Source: Pontimicrobium aquaticum
GTDB taxonomy: Bacteria; Bacteroidota; Bacteroidia; Flavobacteriales; Flavobacteriaceae
NCBI RefSeq assembly: GCF_005047595.1
Contig: NZ_SUPL01000002.1
Span: 1 to 64,000, forward strand
Length of the DNA stretch: 64,000 bases
Direction of reading: 5' to 3'
The position numbers and the translations under genes were made by a program. The stretch's first letter is position 1; every line of letters starts with the position of its first letter. Below are positions 27,857 through 37,359 of the stretch, piece after piece. Under the pieces are notes generated by a model, which was given only the letters and a program-made list of their open reading frames with translations, was not told the origin of the DNA and did not search any database.

Positions 27857-28384
27857 ATGAGCAAGAAAAAAGAAGTGACTTTCGATGTGTTAATCGAAAT
27901 CCCAAAAGGTAGTAGAAATAAATACGAGTATGACTTTGTCTTAAATAAAATTCGTTTTGATAGAATGTTGTTTTCGTCAATGATGTACCCAGGAGATTAT
28001 GGATTTATTCCTGAAACTTTAGCATTAGATGGCGACCCATTAGATGTTTTGGTATTAGGTGCAGAACCAACATTTCCTATGTGTGTCATGGAAGTAAAAC
28101 CTATTGGTGTATTCCATATGGCTGATGAAAAGGGACCAGACGAGAAGTTAATTTGTGTACCAATGAACGATCCTATTTGGCAAAATCACAATGATATAGC
28201 TGATATTAGCTCACATAGGTTAAAAGAAATTGAACACTTCTTTCAAGTATATAAAGATCTAGAAAAGAAAAAAGTTGATGTAGGTGGTTGGGGAAATGCT
28301 TCAGAAGCTATAGAGATATTTCATAAATGTGAAAAGCGTTATGATGATAGTGAGCATAAAAAGAACCGCACTTTTACCATATAA
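27857..28384 (+). CDS. ppa: inorganic pyrophosphatase
   Basis: A 175-residue family I soluble pyrophosphatase hydrolysing PPi released by biosynthesis. The metal-binding set is visible in DGDPLDVLVLG, and DEKGPDEKLICVP is also typical. It is followed by the membrane-bound pyrophosphatase, so this locus encodes both PPi-consuming systems. A terminator lies between them. Confidence 0.94.
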   Translation: MSKKKEVTFDVLIEIPKGSRNKYEYDFVLNKIRFDRMLFSSMMYPGDYGFIPETLALDGDPLDVLVLGAEPTFPMCVMEVKPIGVFHMADEKGPDEKLICVPMNDPIWQNHNDIADISSHRLKEIEHFFQVYKDLEKKKVDVGGWGNASEAIEIFHKCEKRYDDSEHKKNRTFTI

Positions 28385-28408
28385 ATAGTACTTCAACAAA
28401 AGCAGCTA

Positions 28409-28442
28409 AGCCATTCTTTATAAATTGAGAGTGGCTTTTTTT
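28409..28442 (+). terminator. terminator after ppa
   Basis: AGCCATTC (28409-28416) pairs with GAGTGGCT (28429-28436), including one G-U pair, followed by a T-run to 28442. Confidence 0.65.
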
Positions 28443-28458
28443 ATCTACCATATTTTAC

Positions 28459-28466
28459 TATTTTTG
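28459..28466 (+). promoter_or_regulatory. minus 7 element of hppA
   Basis: TATTTTTG matches TAnnTTTG, 29 nt before the ATG. No strong minus 33 TTG is seen. Confidence 0.45.
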
Positions 28467-28495
28467 GCGGAGTTCAAAAAATAAACAACTAACAT

Positions 28496-30967
28496 ATGGA
28501 ATTATTAGTAAAATTTTTACCTGCATTTGGAGTTTTAGCATTACTATTTGTATTTGTTAAAAATGTTTGGGTATCCAAACAAGAAGTAGGTGACGAAAAA
28601 ATGGCTCGTATAGCCAAAAATATTGCAGATGGTGCAATGGCATTTTTAAAGGCTGAGTACAAGGTTCTTGCAATTTTTGTTATAGCTGTAGCAGTCTTAT
28701 TGTTCTTTAAAGGTAACAATGAAGAAGGTTCAAACTGGATGGTAGCTGTATCATTTATAGTTGGAGCTATTTGTTCGGCATTAGCTGGATTTATTGGAAT
28801 GAAGGTCGCTACCAAAGCAAATGTTAGAACGACTCAAGCTGCTAGAACATCATTAGGAAGAGCATTAGAAGTTGCTTTTGCTGGAGGTTCAGTAATGGGT
28901 CTAGGTGTTGTAGGCTTAGGTATTTTAGGATTAAGTGGCTTATTTATGGTATATCAAATGATGTGGCCAGGAGCTGAAAATATTCCAATGGTACTAAATG
29001 TACTTTCTGGATTTTCTTTAGGAGCATCATCAATAGCTTTATTTGCACGTGTTGGTGGTGGTATTTATACCAAAGCAGCCGATGTTGGAGCGGATCTTGT
29101 TGGTAAAGTAGAAGCTGGTATTCCAGAAGACCACCCTTTAAACCCTGCAACTATTGCAGATAATGTTGGAGATAATGTTGGAGATGTTGCTGGAATGGGA
29201 GCCGATTTATTTGAATCATATGTAGGGTCTATTATAGGTACTATGGTATTAGGAGCTATTATTATAACACCTAATTTTGATGGTTTAGGAGCTGTTTATT
29301 TACCCCTAGTTCTTGGGGCTGTAGGAATAATTATGTCTATCGTAGGAACATTTTTCGTTAAAGTAAAAGATGGTGGTAATCCGCAAACAGCATTAAATAT
29401 TGGTGAATTTGGTTCAGCTGGCTTAATGGCAGTTGCAACTTATTTTTTAATTCAAGAATTTATTCCTGAGACATTTAGCTTAAATGGGATAGATTATACA
29501 TCCATAGGTGTTTTTATAGCTGTAATAGCTGGTTTAATAGCTGGTTTAGCAGTTGGAAAAATAACTGAGTATTATACGGCAACAGGTAAAAAACCTGTAA
29601 TGTCTATTGTAAAGCAATCTGAAACAGGGTCTGCCACAAACATTATCGCTGGGTTAGGTGTAGGTATGATGTCCACTGCAATTCCAATTATTTTAATCGC
29701 TGGAGCTATTATTGTTTCTCATCATTTTGCAGGATTATACGGTATCGCTATTGCGGCTGTAGGTATGTTAGCAAATACAGGAATTCAGTTAGCTGTAGAT
29801 GCTTATGGACCAATTTGTGATAATGCTGGAGGTATTGCAGAAATGGCAGAATTGCCAAGCGAAGTACGTGAGCGTACGGATAAATTAGATGCTGTTGGTA
29901 ATACAACTGCAGCTGTTGGTAAAGGGTTTGCTATTGCTTCGGCAGCGTTAACAGCGTTAGCATTGTTTGCTGCTTTTATGCAAACAGCAGGTGTTACTGC
30001 AATTGATGTTTCTCAGCCTAAAATTATGGCTGGATTATTAGTAGGTGGTATGCTGCCATTTGTATTCTCTGCCTTATCAATGAATGCTGTAGGTCGTGCT
30101 GCAATGGCAATGATTGAAGAAGTTAGACGTCAGTTTAGAGATATTCCTCAATTAAGAGCAGCTTTAGAAGTAATGCGTAAGTATGACAGTGATATGTCTA
30201 AAGCGTCGGATGCTGATAGAGAAATATTTGATGCAGCGGATGGCGTTGCAGATTATGGAAAATGTATTGATATTTCTACAAAAGCCTCAATTAAAGAAAT
30301 GGTATTACCAGGTTTGTTAGCAATCGTTGTTCCTGTAGCCGTTGGATTTATTGGGGGAGCAGAAATGCTAGGTGGTTTACTTGCAGGTGTAACTACTTGT
30401 GGTGTGCTTATGGCGATTTTCCAATCGAATGCTGGAGGTGCTTGGGATAATGCTAAGAAAACTATAGAGGAAGAAGGTCGTAAAGGAACAGAGGCTCATA
30501 AAGCAGCTGTTGTAGGTGATACTGTTGGAGATCCATTTAAAGATACATCAGGACCATCATTAAATATCTTATTAAAGTTAATGTCTGTTGTAGCATTAGT
30601 TATTGCGCCAAGTATTGCTTTAACTGGAGATAGTACTTATGCGGTTGAAGCAAATGAAAAAGTTTGGATTGATCAAGACGGAAAAAAACATATTGTTAAA
30701 GGTGAAGATATGGCAATGTTAACTGAAGAAGCTGAAAAAATAGTGAAAGTCAATATTGAAAAGAATGACGATGGTACTGCAAGAGCTACTGTAACAACGA
30801 CCACTACTAAAAATGGTGAAACGACTACTGAAGATAAAGTATATGAAGGCGCTTTAGAAGAAGTTAAAGCACAGTTAGATGCTTTGGAAGATGTAGAAAC
30901 TAAGGTAGAAGACAAAAAGAAGATGATTAAAAAAGTTGTAGATGAAGTAGAAGAAGAGAAAAACTAA
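28496..30967 (+). CDS. hppA: membrane-bound ion-pumping pyrophosphatase
   Basis: An 823-residue integral-membrane pyrophosphatase of about 16 spans that couples PPi hydrolysis to Na+ or H+ export. Catalytic segments are DVGADLVGK (197-205) and [18 protein letters not shown] (225-242) with Glu240. Ala472 in [10 protein letters not shown] occupies the position held by Lys in K+-independent enzymes, so K+ dependence is predicted. A hydrophilic tail of about 113 residues (711-823), acidic overall and unlike the usual short C-terminus, follows the last helix. Confidence 0.92.
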   Translation: MELLVKFLPAFGVLALLFVFVKNVWVSKQEVGDEKMARIAKNIADGAMAFLKAEYKVLAIFVIAVAVLLFFKGNNEEGSNWMVAVSFIVGAICSALAGFIGMKVATKANVRTTQAARTSLGRALEVAFAGGSVMGLGVVGLGILGLSGLFMVYQMMWPGAENIPMVLNVLSGFSLGASSIALFARVGGGIYTKAADVGADLVGKVEAGIPEDHPLNPATIADNVGDNVGDVAGMGADLFESYVGSIIGTMVLGAIIITPNFDGLGAVYLPLVLGAVGIIMSIVGTFFVKVKDGGNPQTALNIGEFGSAGLMAVATYFLIQEFIPETFSLNGIDYTSIGVFIAVIAGLIAGLAVGKITEYYTATGKKPVMSIVKQSETGSATNIIAGLGVGMMSTAIPIILIAGAIIVSHHFAGLYGIAIAAVGMLANTGIQLAVDAYGPICDNAGGIAEMAELPSEVRERTDKLDAVGNTTAAVGKGFAIASAALTALALFAAFMQTAGVTAIDVSQPKIMAGLLVGGMLPFVFSALSMNAVGRAAMAMIEEVRRQFRDIPQLRAALEVMRKYDSDMSKASDADREIFDAADGVADYGKCIDISTKASIKEMVLPGLLAIVVPVAVGFIGGAEMLGGLLAGVTTCGVLMAIFQSNAGGAWDNAKKTIEEEGRKGTEAHKAAVVGDTVGDPFKDTSGPSLNILLKLMSVVALVIAPSIALTGDSTYAVEANEKVWIDQDGKKHIVKGEDMAMLTEEAEKIVKVNIEKNDDGTARATVTTTTTKNGETTTEDKVYEGALEEVKAQLDALEDVETKVEDKKKMIKKVVDEVEEEKN

Positions 30968-30990
30968 TACTTCAAATGTTATATAAAATA

Positions 30991-31019
30991 AAAAACCACG
31001 CAAATCGCGTGGTTTTTTT
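30991..31019. terminator. bidirectional terminator
   Basis: An 11-bp stem (30991-31001 with 31007-31017), A-run before and T-run after, between the convergent hppA and S9 peptidase genes. Confidence 0.9.
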
Positions 31020-31036
31020 ATGTCTAAAAATGATAT

Positions 31037-33547
31037 TTAATCATCTTTTGGAGTCTCTCTATTCATTTCAATCATATCAACATCACTTACTTTAACACCT
31101 AATAAGTGCTCGCTAAAATAATCGGCTTTTTGCCAGAAGAAATATTCCGTCATATTTCCATAACCATGTCGTTGTGTTGGAAATAAGAAAAAGTCAAAAC
31201 GCTTATTGGCTTTTATCAAAGCATCAGCCATTCTAATAGTTCCAGCTGGATGCACATTATTATCAATATCTCCAGTAGTTAACATTAAATGTCCTTTTAA
31301 ATTTTCTGCTAACGATTGGTTTTTATCAATCATATACTTGTAACTAATTTTTCCGTCAGCATCCTTTTCTTCCTTAATCCCATGGTGTGTTTCACTCCAC
31401 CAACTATTATAGACTGTATTATCGTGATTTCCTGATGATGATACAGCAACCTTAAAGAAATCAGGATATACCAACATAGCTGCTGTACTCATAAAACCAC
31501 CACCAGAGTGACCAAAAATACCGACTTTATCAATATCTATAAATGTGTGTTTGTCTGCTAGTTGCTCTGCTACATATTTTTTATCTGCTAAACCGTAGTC
31601 TCTTAAATTATTGTAGCCATAGGTATGATACCATTTAGAACGTGCAGGATGACCACCTCTGTTTCCTAAGGTAACCACAATAAACCCAACTTGAGCCAAA
31701 CGATCGGTTCTATTCATTCTAGGAGAGAATGATTTATTTACTGCTTCAGTTTGTGGTCCAGGATATACGTATTGAATTAATGGGTATTTTTTGTTTTCAT
31801 CAAAATTAAACGGTTTGTACATTACTCCATAAATGTCTGTAATACCATCATCTGCTTTAAATTTAAAAGGTTCTGGAAATTGATAGCCAGTAGCCATTAG
31901 TTGTGATAAATCAGCTTCTTCTAATTTCATAACTAGTGAACCGTTACTGTTTCTTAATTCTGATTTAGGTACTGTATTTACTCTGGAATAGTTACTAACA
32001 AAGAATTTTTTTGAATCAGATACATTTATATCACTATTAAAATCACCTGGATTTAAACTTTTAAATCCTGTACCATTAAGGTTAATTCTATATAAATGTG
32101 CATAGTAAGGGTCTATGTTTTTATCTACACCATTGGCTGTAAAATACAAGACACGTTCTTTTTCATCGATACCTTGAAACGTATCTACATGAAATTCTCC
32201 ATTGGTTACTTGTCGTTTTAAATTCCCATTAGCATCGTATAAATAATAATGTCCCCAACCATCTCTTTCGGACCAAAATAGGATTTCAGATTCGTTATTG
32301 AATAATCGAATGCTTTTTCCTCTGCTTTCAATATAGGTGTTAAAATGTTCTTCGATTAATGTGGTTACTTCACCTGTATTAATATCAGCAACATGCACAT
32401 CAAATCGTTTACGATCTCTACTAGTCGTGTTGAAGTAAATTTTTCCTTTTTTAGAAAGCAGCATTGCAGGTTTATGTTTGCTGTCATCACTTTTCTTATA
32501 TCTGTGCGAATATAATCCAACACTTTGTTGAACTGTAGTGTCTAATTTAACTTCTGTCATTCCTTTAGTAGGAATATCAAAAATGTGCACATAAGGCTTA
32601 TAAAACTCTTGTTCTCCAGCCATGTGATATTTATAGGTCTCTAGAGTTGGACGATCTTTAGTTGCCGAATTAATTACCCATAAATCTTTAATATGTCTAG
32701 AATCGGTACGTTGTAGTACAAACTTTTTAGAATCGTGTGACCATAAACCAAACACACTTTTTCTATCATCTTTGGTCTTTTCTTTTTCTACGTTGGTTTG
32801 TCCTCTTCCGCCACCACCATAGCTGAAATGCTCAACACCATCGGTAGTCCATTGGTGTTCTACAATGGTTGAGTCTTTTTCGTCTTCAACAGCTTTTAGG
32901 AAATTTTCTTTGTCCATCCAGTACAAATTGTGCTTTTTTGAGAATAACACAATCGAACTATCAGGTGCTACATTTGCCCAACGAATACGTTTTTCGTCAT
33001 CTTTAGAATTATCAATAATAGTGAGTCCATTTCCACCTAAACGATATTCAAGATAGTACACCTTTTTCTCCATTTTAGGTTTTTTCTTCTTTTTAGCTTT
33101 TGTAGAATCTGCTTTTTTTTCATTATCTTTTTTCTCGTCTTTAGCTTCTACCTCTTCAGTAGAAGTTACTCTAAAACGAATGGCCGTGTCATTTTTTACA
33201 AACTCAAAGTTAAAGCGTGGTAAATGCTGTGCATCGTATGGGTCTTTCGTGATTTCGGTTAACCACTTTGCCATTTTGGCATTATCGAATAATTTCGTTC
33301 TAGTACGTCTATCAGGATCTACAATGTAGTAGTTAGAGCCTTCAGTGGTTTTGTATTGATACCAAAAACGATTACCTGTTTTTAGCCAATTAGGACGAAC
33401 TGTAGTAGAATGTACTAATTTACCAAGATTTGCTGGTGAAAACTTTGAGGCTAATCTATAATTAGGTGTTGGTGTTTGAGATTCATCTTGAGCAAAGATG
33501 AAAGTCGTGCTTAAAGAAAGGATAAGCAAGAATGTAATTTTTCTCAT
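31037..33547 (-). CDS. S9 prolyl oligopeptidase/DPP IV-like peptidase
   Basis: An 836-residue exported serine peptidase: signal peptide, a propeller region in the first two thirds, and an alpha/beta-hydrolase domain at the end. The catalytic triad is Ser681 (GHSGGG), Asp762 (GDIDNNVH) and His794 (QRHGYG). It contains a Lys-rich insertion (about 135-165). It probably releases dipeptides in the periplasm. Its own transcription unit. Confidence 0.92.
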   Translation of the reverse strand: MRKITFLLILSLSTTFIFAQDESQTPTPNYRLASKFSPANLGKLVHSTTVRPNWLKTGNRFWYQYKTTEGSNYYIVDPDRRTRTKLFDNAKMAKWLTEITKDPYDAQHLPRFNFEFVKNDTAIRFRVTSTEEVEAKDEKKDNEKKADSTKAKKKKKPKMEKKVYYLEYRLGGNGLTIIDNSKDDEKRIRWANVAPDSSIVLFSKKHNLYWMDKENFLKAVEDEKDSTIVEHQWTTDGVEHFSYGGGGRGQTNVEKEKTKDDRKSVFGLWSHDSKKFVLQRTDSRHIKDLWVINSATKDRPTLETYKYHMAGEQEFYKPYVHIFDIPTKGMTEVKLDTTVQQSVGLYSHRYKKSDDSKHKPAMLLSKKGKIYFNTTSRDRKRFDVHVADINTGEVTTLIEEHFNTYIESRGKSIRLFNNESEILFWSERDGWGHYYLYDANGNLKRQVTNGEFHVDTFQGIDEKERVLYFTANGVDKNIDPYYAHLYRINLNGTGFKSLNPGDFNSDINVSDSKKFFVSNYSRVNTVPKSELRNSNGSLVMKLEEADLSQLMATGYQFPEPFKFKADDGITDIYGVMYKPFNFDENKKYPLIQYVYPGPQTEAVNKSFSPRMNRTDRLAQVGFIVVTLGNRGGHPARSKWYHTYGYNNLRDYGLADKKYVAEQLADKHTFIDIDKVGIFGHSGGGFMSTAAMLVYPDFFKVAVSSSGNHDNTVYNSWWSETHHGIKEEKDADGKISYKYMIDKNQSLAENLKGHLMLTTGDIDNNVHPAGTIRMADALIKANKRFDFFLFPTQRHGYGNMTEYFFWQKADYFSEHLLGVKVSDVDMIEMNRETPKDD

Positions 33548-33630
33548 AATTATTGGTTGGAAATTTATATAGACTTTAGTTTGAAAGACTAAAATAATAA
33601 ATCTAACTTTTAAAAAGAGAGGTTGTTATG

Positions 33631-34245
33631 TTAAAATAAACCGTGAATTTCGGCGTCAATTTTGTTTAGGATGCTTCCTAAGTCTTCAGGGTTATCTACA
33701 AAGTCTAAATTATCAACATCAATAATAAGTAATTTGCCTTTGTCGTAGCCATGAATCCAAGCTTCATAACGCTCGTTTAATCGACTTAAATACTCAATGC
33801 TAATAGAGTTTTCGTAATCGCGACCACGTTTATGAATTTGTGATACTAAATTAGGAATTGAGCTTCTTAAATAGATTAATAAATCGGGGCCTTTTACTAA
33901 AGATTCCATAAGTTGAAATAAAGACGAATAATTCTCGAAATCTCTATTAGTCATTAATCCCATGGCATGTAAATTGGGTGCAAAAATATGAGCATCTTCG
34001 TAAATGGTTCTGTCTTGGATAATTTCCTTGCCACTTTGGTGAATTTGTAAAACTTGTCGAAAGCGACTATTTAAAAAGTAAACCTGTAAATTAAAGCTCC
34101 AACGCTCCATTTGATTGTAAAAATCATCTAGATATGGATTGTCCACAACATCTTCAAGTTGCGCTTCCCATTTATAATGTTTAGCTAATAATTTTGTAAG
34201 CGTAGTTTTTCCTGCACCAATGTTTCCAGCTACTGCAACATGCAT
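33631..34245 (-). CDS. deoxynucleoside kinase
   Basis: A 204-residue kinase of the deoxyadenosine/deoxyguanosine kinase family with the P-loop GNIGAGKTT (7-15), ERWSFNLQVYFLNSR, QDRTIYEDAHIF and the LID-like RGRDYENSI. It salvages imported deoxynucleosides, which fits the CNT transporter and thyA in the window. It is the last gene of a four-gene unit headed by the histidine kinase, 4 nt after the preceding gene. Confidence 0.9.
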   Translation of the reverse strand: MHVAVAGNIGAGKTTLTKLLAKHYKWEAQLEDVVDNPYLDDFYNQMERWSFNLQVYFLNSRFRQVLQIHQSGKEIIQDRTIYEDAHIFAPNLHAMGLMTNRDFENYSSLFQLMESLVKGPDLLIYLRSSIPNLVSQIHKRGRDYENSISIEYLSRLNERYEAWIHGYDKGKLLIIDVDNLDFVDNPEDLGSILNKIDAEIHGLF

Positions 34246-34249
34246 AATT

Positions 34250-35029
34250 TTAATCGTTTATTAGTTGGTATTGGTGAAGCATTTCACCGTTGTAAATATA
34301 CAAGGTTTCATCGGTTACAAAAAACCGATTTATTAACAAATTTGGAAGCGAAATAGGAAGTGTCTTTTTTGAATCTCGATTTAGATAAAATAAGTTATTA
34401 CCTCTTTTTAGAATAATATTTCCATTGCTTTCGGCTAATTCTTCAAAGCCATTATTTGGTAGTTTTGAGACGAGACTTCCAAAATAATTATAGGTATAAA
34501 TAAAAGCATCAGTTAAAAGCCAACAAAAATTATAGTTGCTTTTTAAATCTAATATATTTCCTTCTGTTGGAAGGGTTATATGTTTTGTTTTGTTAGTTAT
34601 AAAATTGAAAAGTTCTAACTGTTGGGTGTTGCTATTAAAAATCCAAATGGAGTTATCGTTAGCCGAAGATACTTTTGAAACTATTCTTAAAGGCGATAAA
34701 AGATTAAAGTCTATTTTTTTTATGTCTGATAATCTATTGTCTAAAATAATAACCGTATTAAAACTTTTGTAGAAAAGGTTAATCTTTAAAGGATTAAAAG
34801 TATTGGCAGAGGTAATGTCTCCTAACTGTAAATTAGTATATTCAAAACGTCCTTTGCTTCCCTTTAAAAAAAGAGTTGTATTATTTAGGTTGTAATGCGT
34901 GTTGAACTTATCAATGCTTATAAGAGTGCTATCATCTAACGTTTGTTTTGATATAAGCTTGGTTGAAATGTTTTGCTGACCAAAAAGTGTAAATGATATT
35001 AAAATTGATATATACCTAACGTACTTCAT
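34250..35029 (-). CDS. exported protein, unknown function
   Basis: A 259-residue protein with an N-terminal signal-like helix ending FGQQN. The rest is beta-rich, with repeating hydrophobic patches such as SIWIFNSNTQQLELFNF and CWLLTDAFIYTYNYFGSL, resembling propeller-like blades. It lies between the response regulator and the kinase gene with small gaps (33 and 4 nt). No family is recognised. It may be a soluble sensor-related or structural periplasmic protein. Confidence 0.72.
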   Translation of the reverse strand: MKYVRYISILISFTLFGQQNISTKLISKQTLDDSTLISIDKFNTHYNLNNTTLFLKGSKGRFEYTNLQLGDITSANTFNPLKINLFYKSFNTVIILDNRLSDIKKIDFNLLSPLRIVSKVSSANDNSIWIFNSNTQQLELFNFITNKTKHITLPTEGNILDLKSNYNFCWLLTDAFIYTYNYFGSLVSKLPNNGFEELAESNGNIILKRGNNLFYLNRDSKKTLPISLPNLLINRFFVTDETLYIYNGEMLHQYQLIND

Positions 35030-35062
35030 ATAGACTTGAAAAGTACAAAAATCAAACCACTT

Positions 35063-35749
35063 TTAGCATATTAGTTTATAGCCAAAACCACGAACGTTTA
35101 CAATTTGTATGGAGCTGTCTTGTTTTATTTTTTTACGAAGTTTGGTAATATAGACATCCATACTACGTGCGGTAAAAAAATCGTCAGTTCCCCAAAGTTT
35201 GTTTAATATTAACGATCGATCTAAAACCTCGTTTTTATTTTTTATTAAATGGAATAATAAATGCGACTCTCTATGTGTTAATTGTATTTTATCTTGGTTT
35301 TTATATTGTAATGTTTGCTTTGGAAAATCAAATATAAAATCGCCTATTTTTAAAATATCTGATGTCTTTTGAAGCGTTGTTCGTTGTAACAAATTATGAA
35401 TCCTCACGATGAGCTCTTCCATGCTAAAAGGTTTCTTTAGGTAATCATTGCCACCAATGGTAAAGCCCTCGACCACATCTTGTGTTTGTGACTTTGCTGT
35501 TAGAAAAATAATTGGAATACTATCATCTTCCATTCGTATTTCTTTTGCAAGTGTAAAACCATCTTTTTTAGGCATCATCACATCCAAAACTAATAGTTCT
35601 GGTTGCTCTTTTTTGTATATTTCATAAGCCTTTTCGCCGTTTTCACAAAGTAGTACGTTAAAGTTTCTAGTTTCTAAACTTTCTTTAATAATTTGCCCTA
35701 AAGCTGGTTCATCTTCGGCTAATAATATGGTGTTTTTAAGCTTTTCCAT
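35063..35749 (-). CDS. OmpR-family response regulator
   Basis: A 228-residue regulator: receiver domain (1-120) with phosphoacceptor Asp56 (LLVLDVMMPKKDG) and LTAKSQ, then a winged-helix DNA-binding domain (about 132-228). Its start overlaps the histidine-kinase stop by 14 nt, so they are translationally coupled. OmpR-type proteins bind tandem half-sites about 10-11 bp apart. A matching direct repeat lies in the divergent promoter region at 37275-37300. Confidence 0.93.
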   Translation of the reverse strand: MEKLKNTILLAEDEPALGQIIKESLETRNFNVLLCENGEKAYEIYKKEQPELLVLDVMMPKKDGFTLAKEIRMEDDSIPIIFLTAKSQTQDVVEGFTIGGNDYLKKPFSMEELIVRIHNLLQRTTLQKTSDILKIGDFIFDFPKQTLQYKNQDKIQLTHRESHLLFHLIKNKNEVLDRSLILNKLWGTDDFFTARSMDVYITKLRKKIKQDSSIQIVNVRGFGYKLIC

Positions 35750-37235
35750 TAGGAATAGAAATTTTAAAAGATGTCCATTTGTTATCTAAGTCTAAAAACA
35801 CAATGCCATCGTGTTTTTCAATAATTTTTTTAGCGTAATACAAGCCAATTCCATAGCCTTTTACGTTATGCGTGTTTCCTTTAGGCACACGATAAAATTT
35901 TTCAAAAATTTTATCTTTACTCTCTTTGTTTAATTCTTTTCCATTATCATTAATAGAGACTGTGAAGCAAATGGTGTTTTTATTAAGAGAAACCTCAATG
36001 TTTTTGCCTCCATACTTTATAGCATTATCTATAATATTATTTAATGCATTCTCAAAATGAAAAGGATCTATGTTTGCAATAATATCATTTTTGGGATGGT
36101 TAAATGTTAAGGATTTCTCTTTTAATTCTAATCTGTGTTTGTTAATAAGGTTTTGTGCTAGATTGGTAACATTGGTTTGTTCTTTTTTTAACTGCAAATT
36201 TTCACTGTCTAGTGAAGCTGTTTCAAGAAGCTTCTCAACCATAGTATTTAATTTAGATAGCTGATTGCTTGATATGTTTAAATACGATTGTGTTTTTTCT
36301 TTGTCATTAATAACATTAAAATCTTTAATGCTTTCAAGTGCCACTCCAATGGTTGCAATAGGTGTTTTAAATTCGTGAGTAATATTACTTATAAAATCGT
36401 TTTTTACTTCGGCTAACTGTTTTTGATGCTTAATAATTTTTAAGAGGTAAAACAGGCAACTAATAACAGCAAGAACAAGTAGTGTAGATATTAATATACC
36501 AGTAAGTATTCGCTTTAAAATTTCTTTAGTTGAGTTTGAAAAGCCAACATATAAATTGCTGTGAGGTGGTAAAAAAGGAGATTTGGAAAATGTAACTAAA
36601 TCAGAAGAATCTATAAGTTTGTTAGATGTAGAGTCTAAAAGGGTATCGTTAAAAGACAGATCTAACTTATAGCTAATGTCAATACTTTTCGTTGCGATTT
36701 CCACTTTAAAAATAGAATCTATTTTTTGTAATTGTAAAGAATCGCTTGTTAATGAAATAAGCACTTTAGAAGTAAGCATTTCAAAACCCATTTCTTTTTC
36801 AATTATCGAGTCACTCAAAACATTATGTATGCTTCTTCTAGAAGGGAAACTTTCGTTAATATTTATAAACACCGAATCCATATTAATTCCTTTATATATC
36901 TTAACAGCATCACCAGATTCTATATCAAAACTATCTATGTTAGTAATATTAGATTTTGCTAAATCTATATAATGCATAACACTGTCTATGCTTTTGCTTT
37001 GTAATAATGAGTCTCCATTCAGGGAGGTTCTAAAAGCAAATCCATAGGTTTTTTCTTTAGCTAAATTGGTGTAGTATTTTTCAATCGCATTGTCTAAGCT
37101 TGCTTGCACATCGTTAACCAATTGTTGTTCGTTACTTTTGTAGTTATTAAAATTCCAATACACTTGTATGGCTATTGTGCTTATGATTACAACCACAATA
37201 ACATATAAAACCCATTGGTATCTTTTATCGTTCAT
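35736..37235 (-). CDS. sensor histidine kinase
   Basis: A 499-residue membrane kinase: span 1 (8-28), periplasmic sensor region of about 210 residues (30-240), span 2 (243-266), dimerisation domain with His287 in ITHEFKTPIA, and an ATPase domain with DNAIKYGG and GYGIGLYYAKKI. It heads the minus-strand operon and is divergent from two GLPGLI genes and a TonB-like receptor. The sensor region has no recognised ligand domain. Confidence 0.93.
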   Translation of the reverse strand: MNDKRYQWVLYVIVVVIISTIAIQVYWNFNNYKSNEQQLVNDVQASLDNAIEKYYTNLAKEKTYGFAFRTSLNGDSLLQSKSIDSVMHYIDLAKSNITNIDSFDIESGDAVKIYKGINMDSVFININESFPSRRSIHNVLSDSIIEKEMGFEMLTSKVLISLTSDSLQLQKIDSIFKVEIATKSIDISYKLDLSFNDTLLDSTSNKLIDSSDLVTFSKSPFLPPHSNLYVGFSNSTKEILKRILTGILISTLLVLAVISCLFYLLKIIKHQKQLAEVKNDFISNITHEFKTPIATIGVALESIKDFNVINDKEKTQSYLNISSNQLSKLNTMVEKLLETASLDSENLQLKKEQTNVTNLAQNLINKHRLELKEKSLTFNHPKNDIIANIDPFHFENALNNIIDNAIKYGGKNIEVSLNKNTICFTVSINDNGKELNKESKDKIFEKFYRVPKGNTHNVKGYGIGLYYAKKIIEKHDGIVFLDLDNKWTSFKISIPNGKA

Positions 37236-37274
37236 GCTTCAAATGTAAATGTTAAAAAGGTATAAAGCCAATCG

Positions 37275-37300
37275 GTTAACACTAGTTAACACTAGTTAAC
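37275..37300. promoter_or_regulatory. triple GTTAAC direct repeat, candidate response-regulator site
   Basis: GTTAAC occurs at 37275-37280, 37285-37290 and 37295-37300, with the two spacers both reading ACTA. The exact 10-bp period puts all copies on one face of the helix. It lies 28 bp upstream of the first GLPGLI promoter element and 40 bp from the histidine-kinase start, the expected place for an OmpR-type activator site. Confidence 0.6.
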
Positions 37301-37322
37301 GGTAAAATTATAAATTGTAAAT

Positions 37323-37330
37323 CATATTTG
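37323..37330 (+). promoter_or_regulatory. minus 7 element deciding the GLPGLI start
   Basis: CATATTTG, one mismatch from TAnnTTTG. Transcription from it would begin about 37333-37336, at or after the upstream in-frame ATG at 37333, so the ATG at 37360 is the better start. The minus 33 position lacks TTG and instead lies against the GTTAAC repeats, as in activator-dependent promoters. Confidence 0.5.
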
Positions 37331-37359
37331 TAATGTCAAATTATAAATCAAAAAAGAAA

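Noticed and set aside
37271-37300. CRISPR-like repetition.
   Set aside because: Only three 6-bp units with 4-bp spacers; no cas genes in the window.
37333-37359. Upstream ATG for the first GLPGLI protein.
   Set aside because: It lies 3 nt after the minus 7 element, at or before the predicted transcription start, and would place nine hydrophilic residues before a normal signal peptide.
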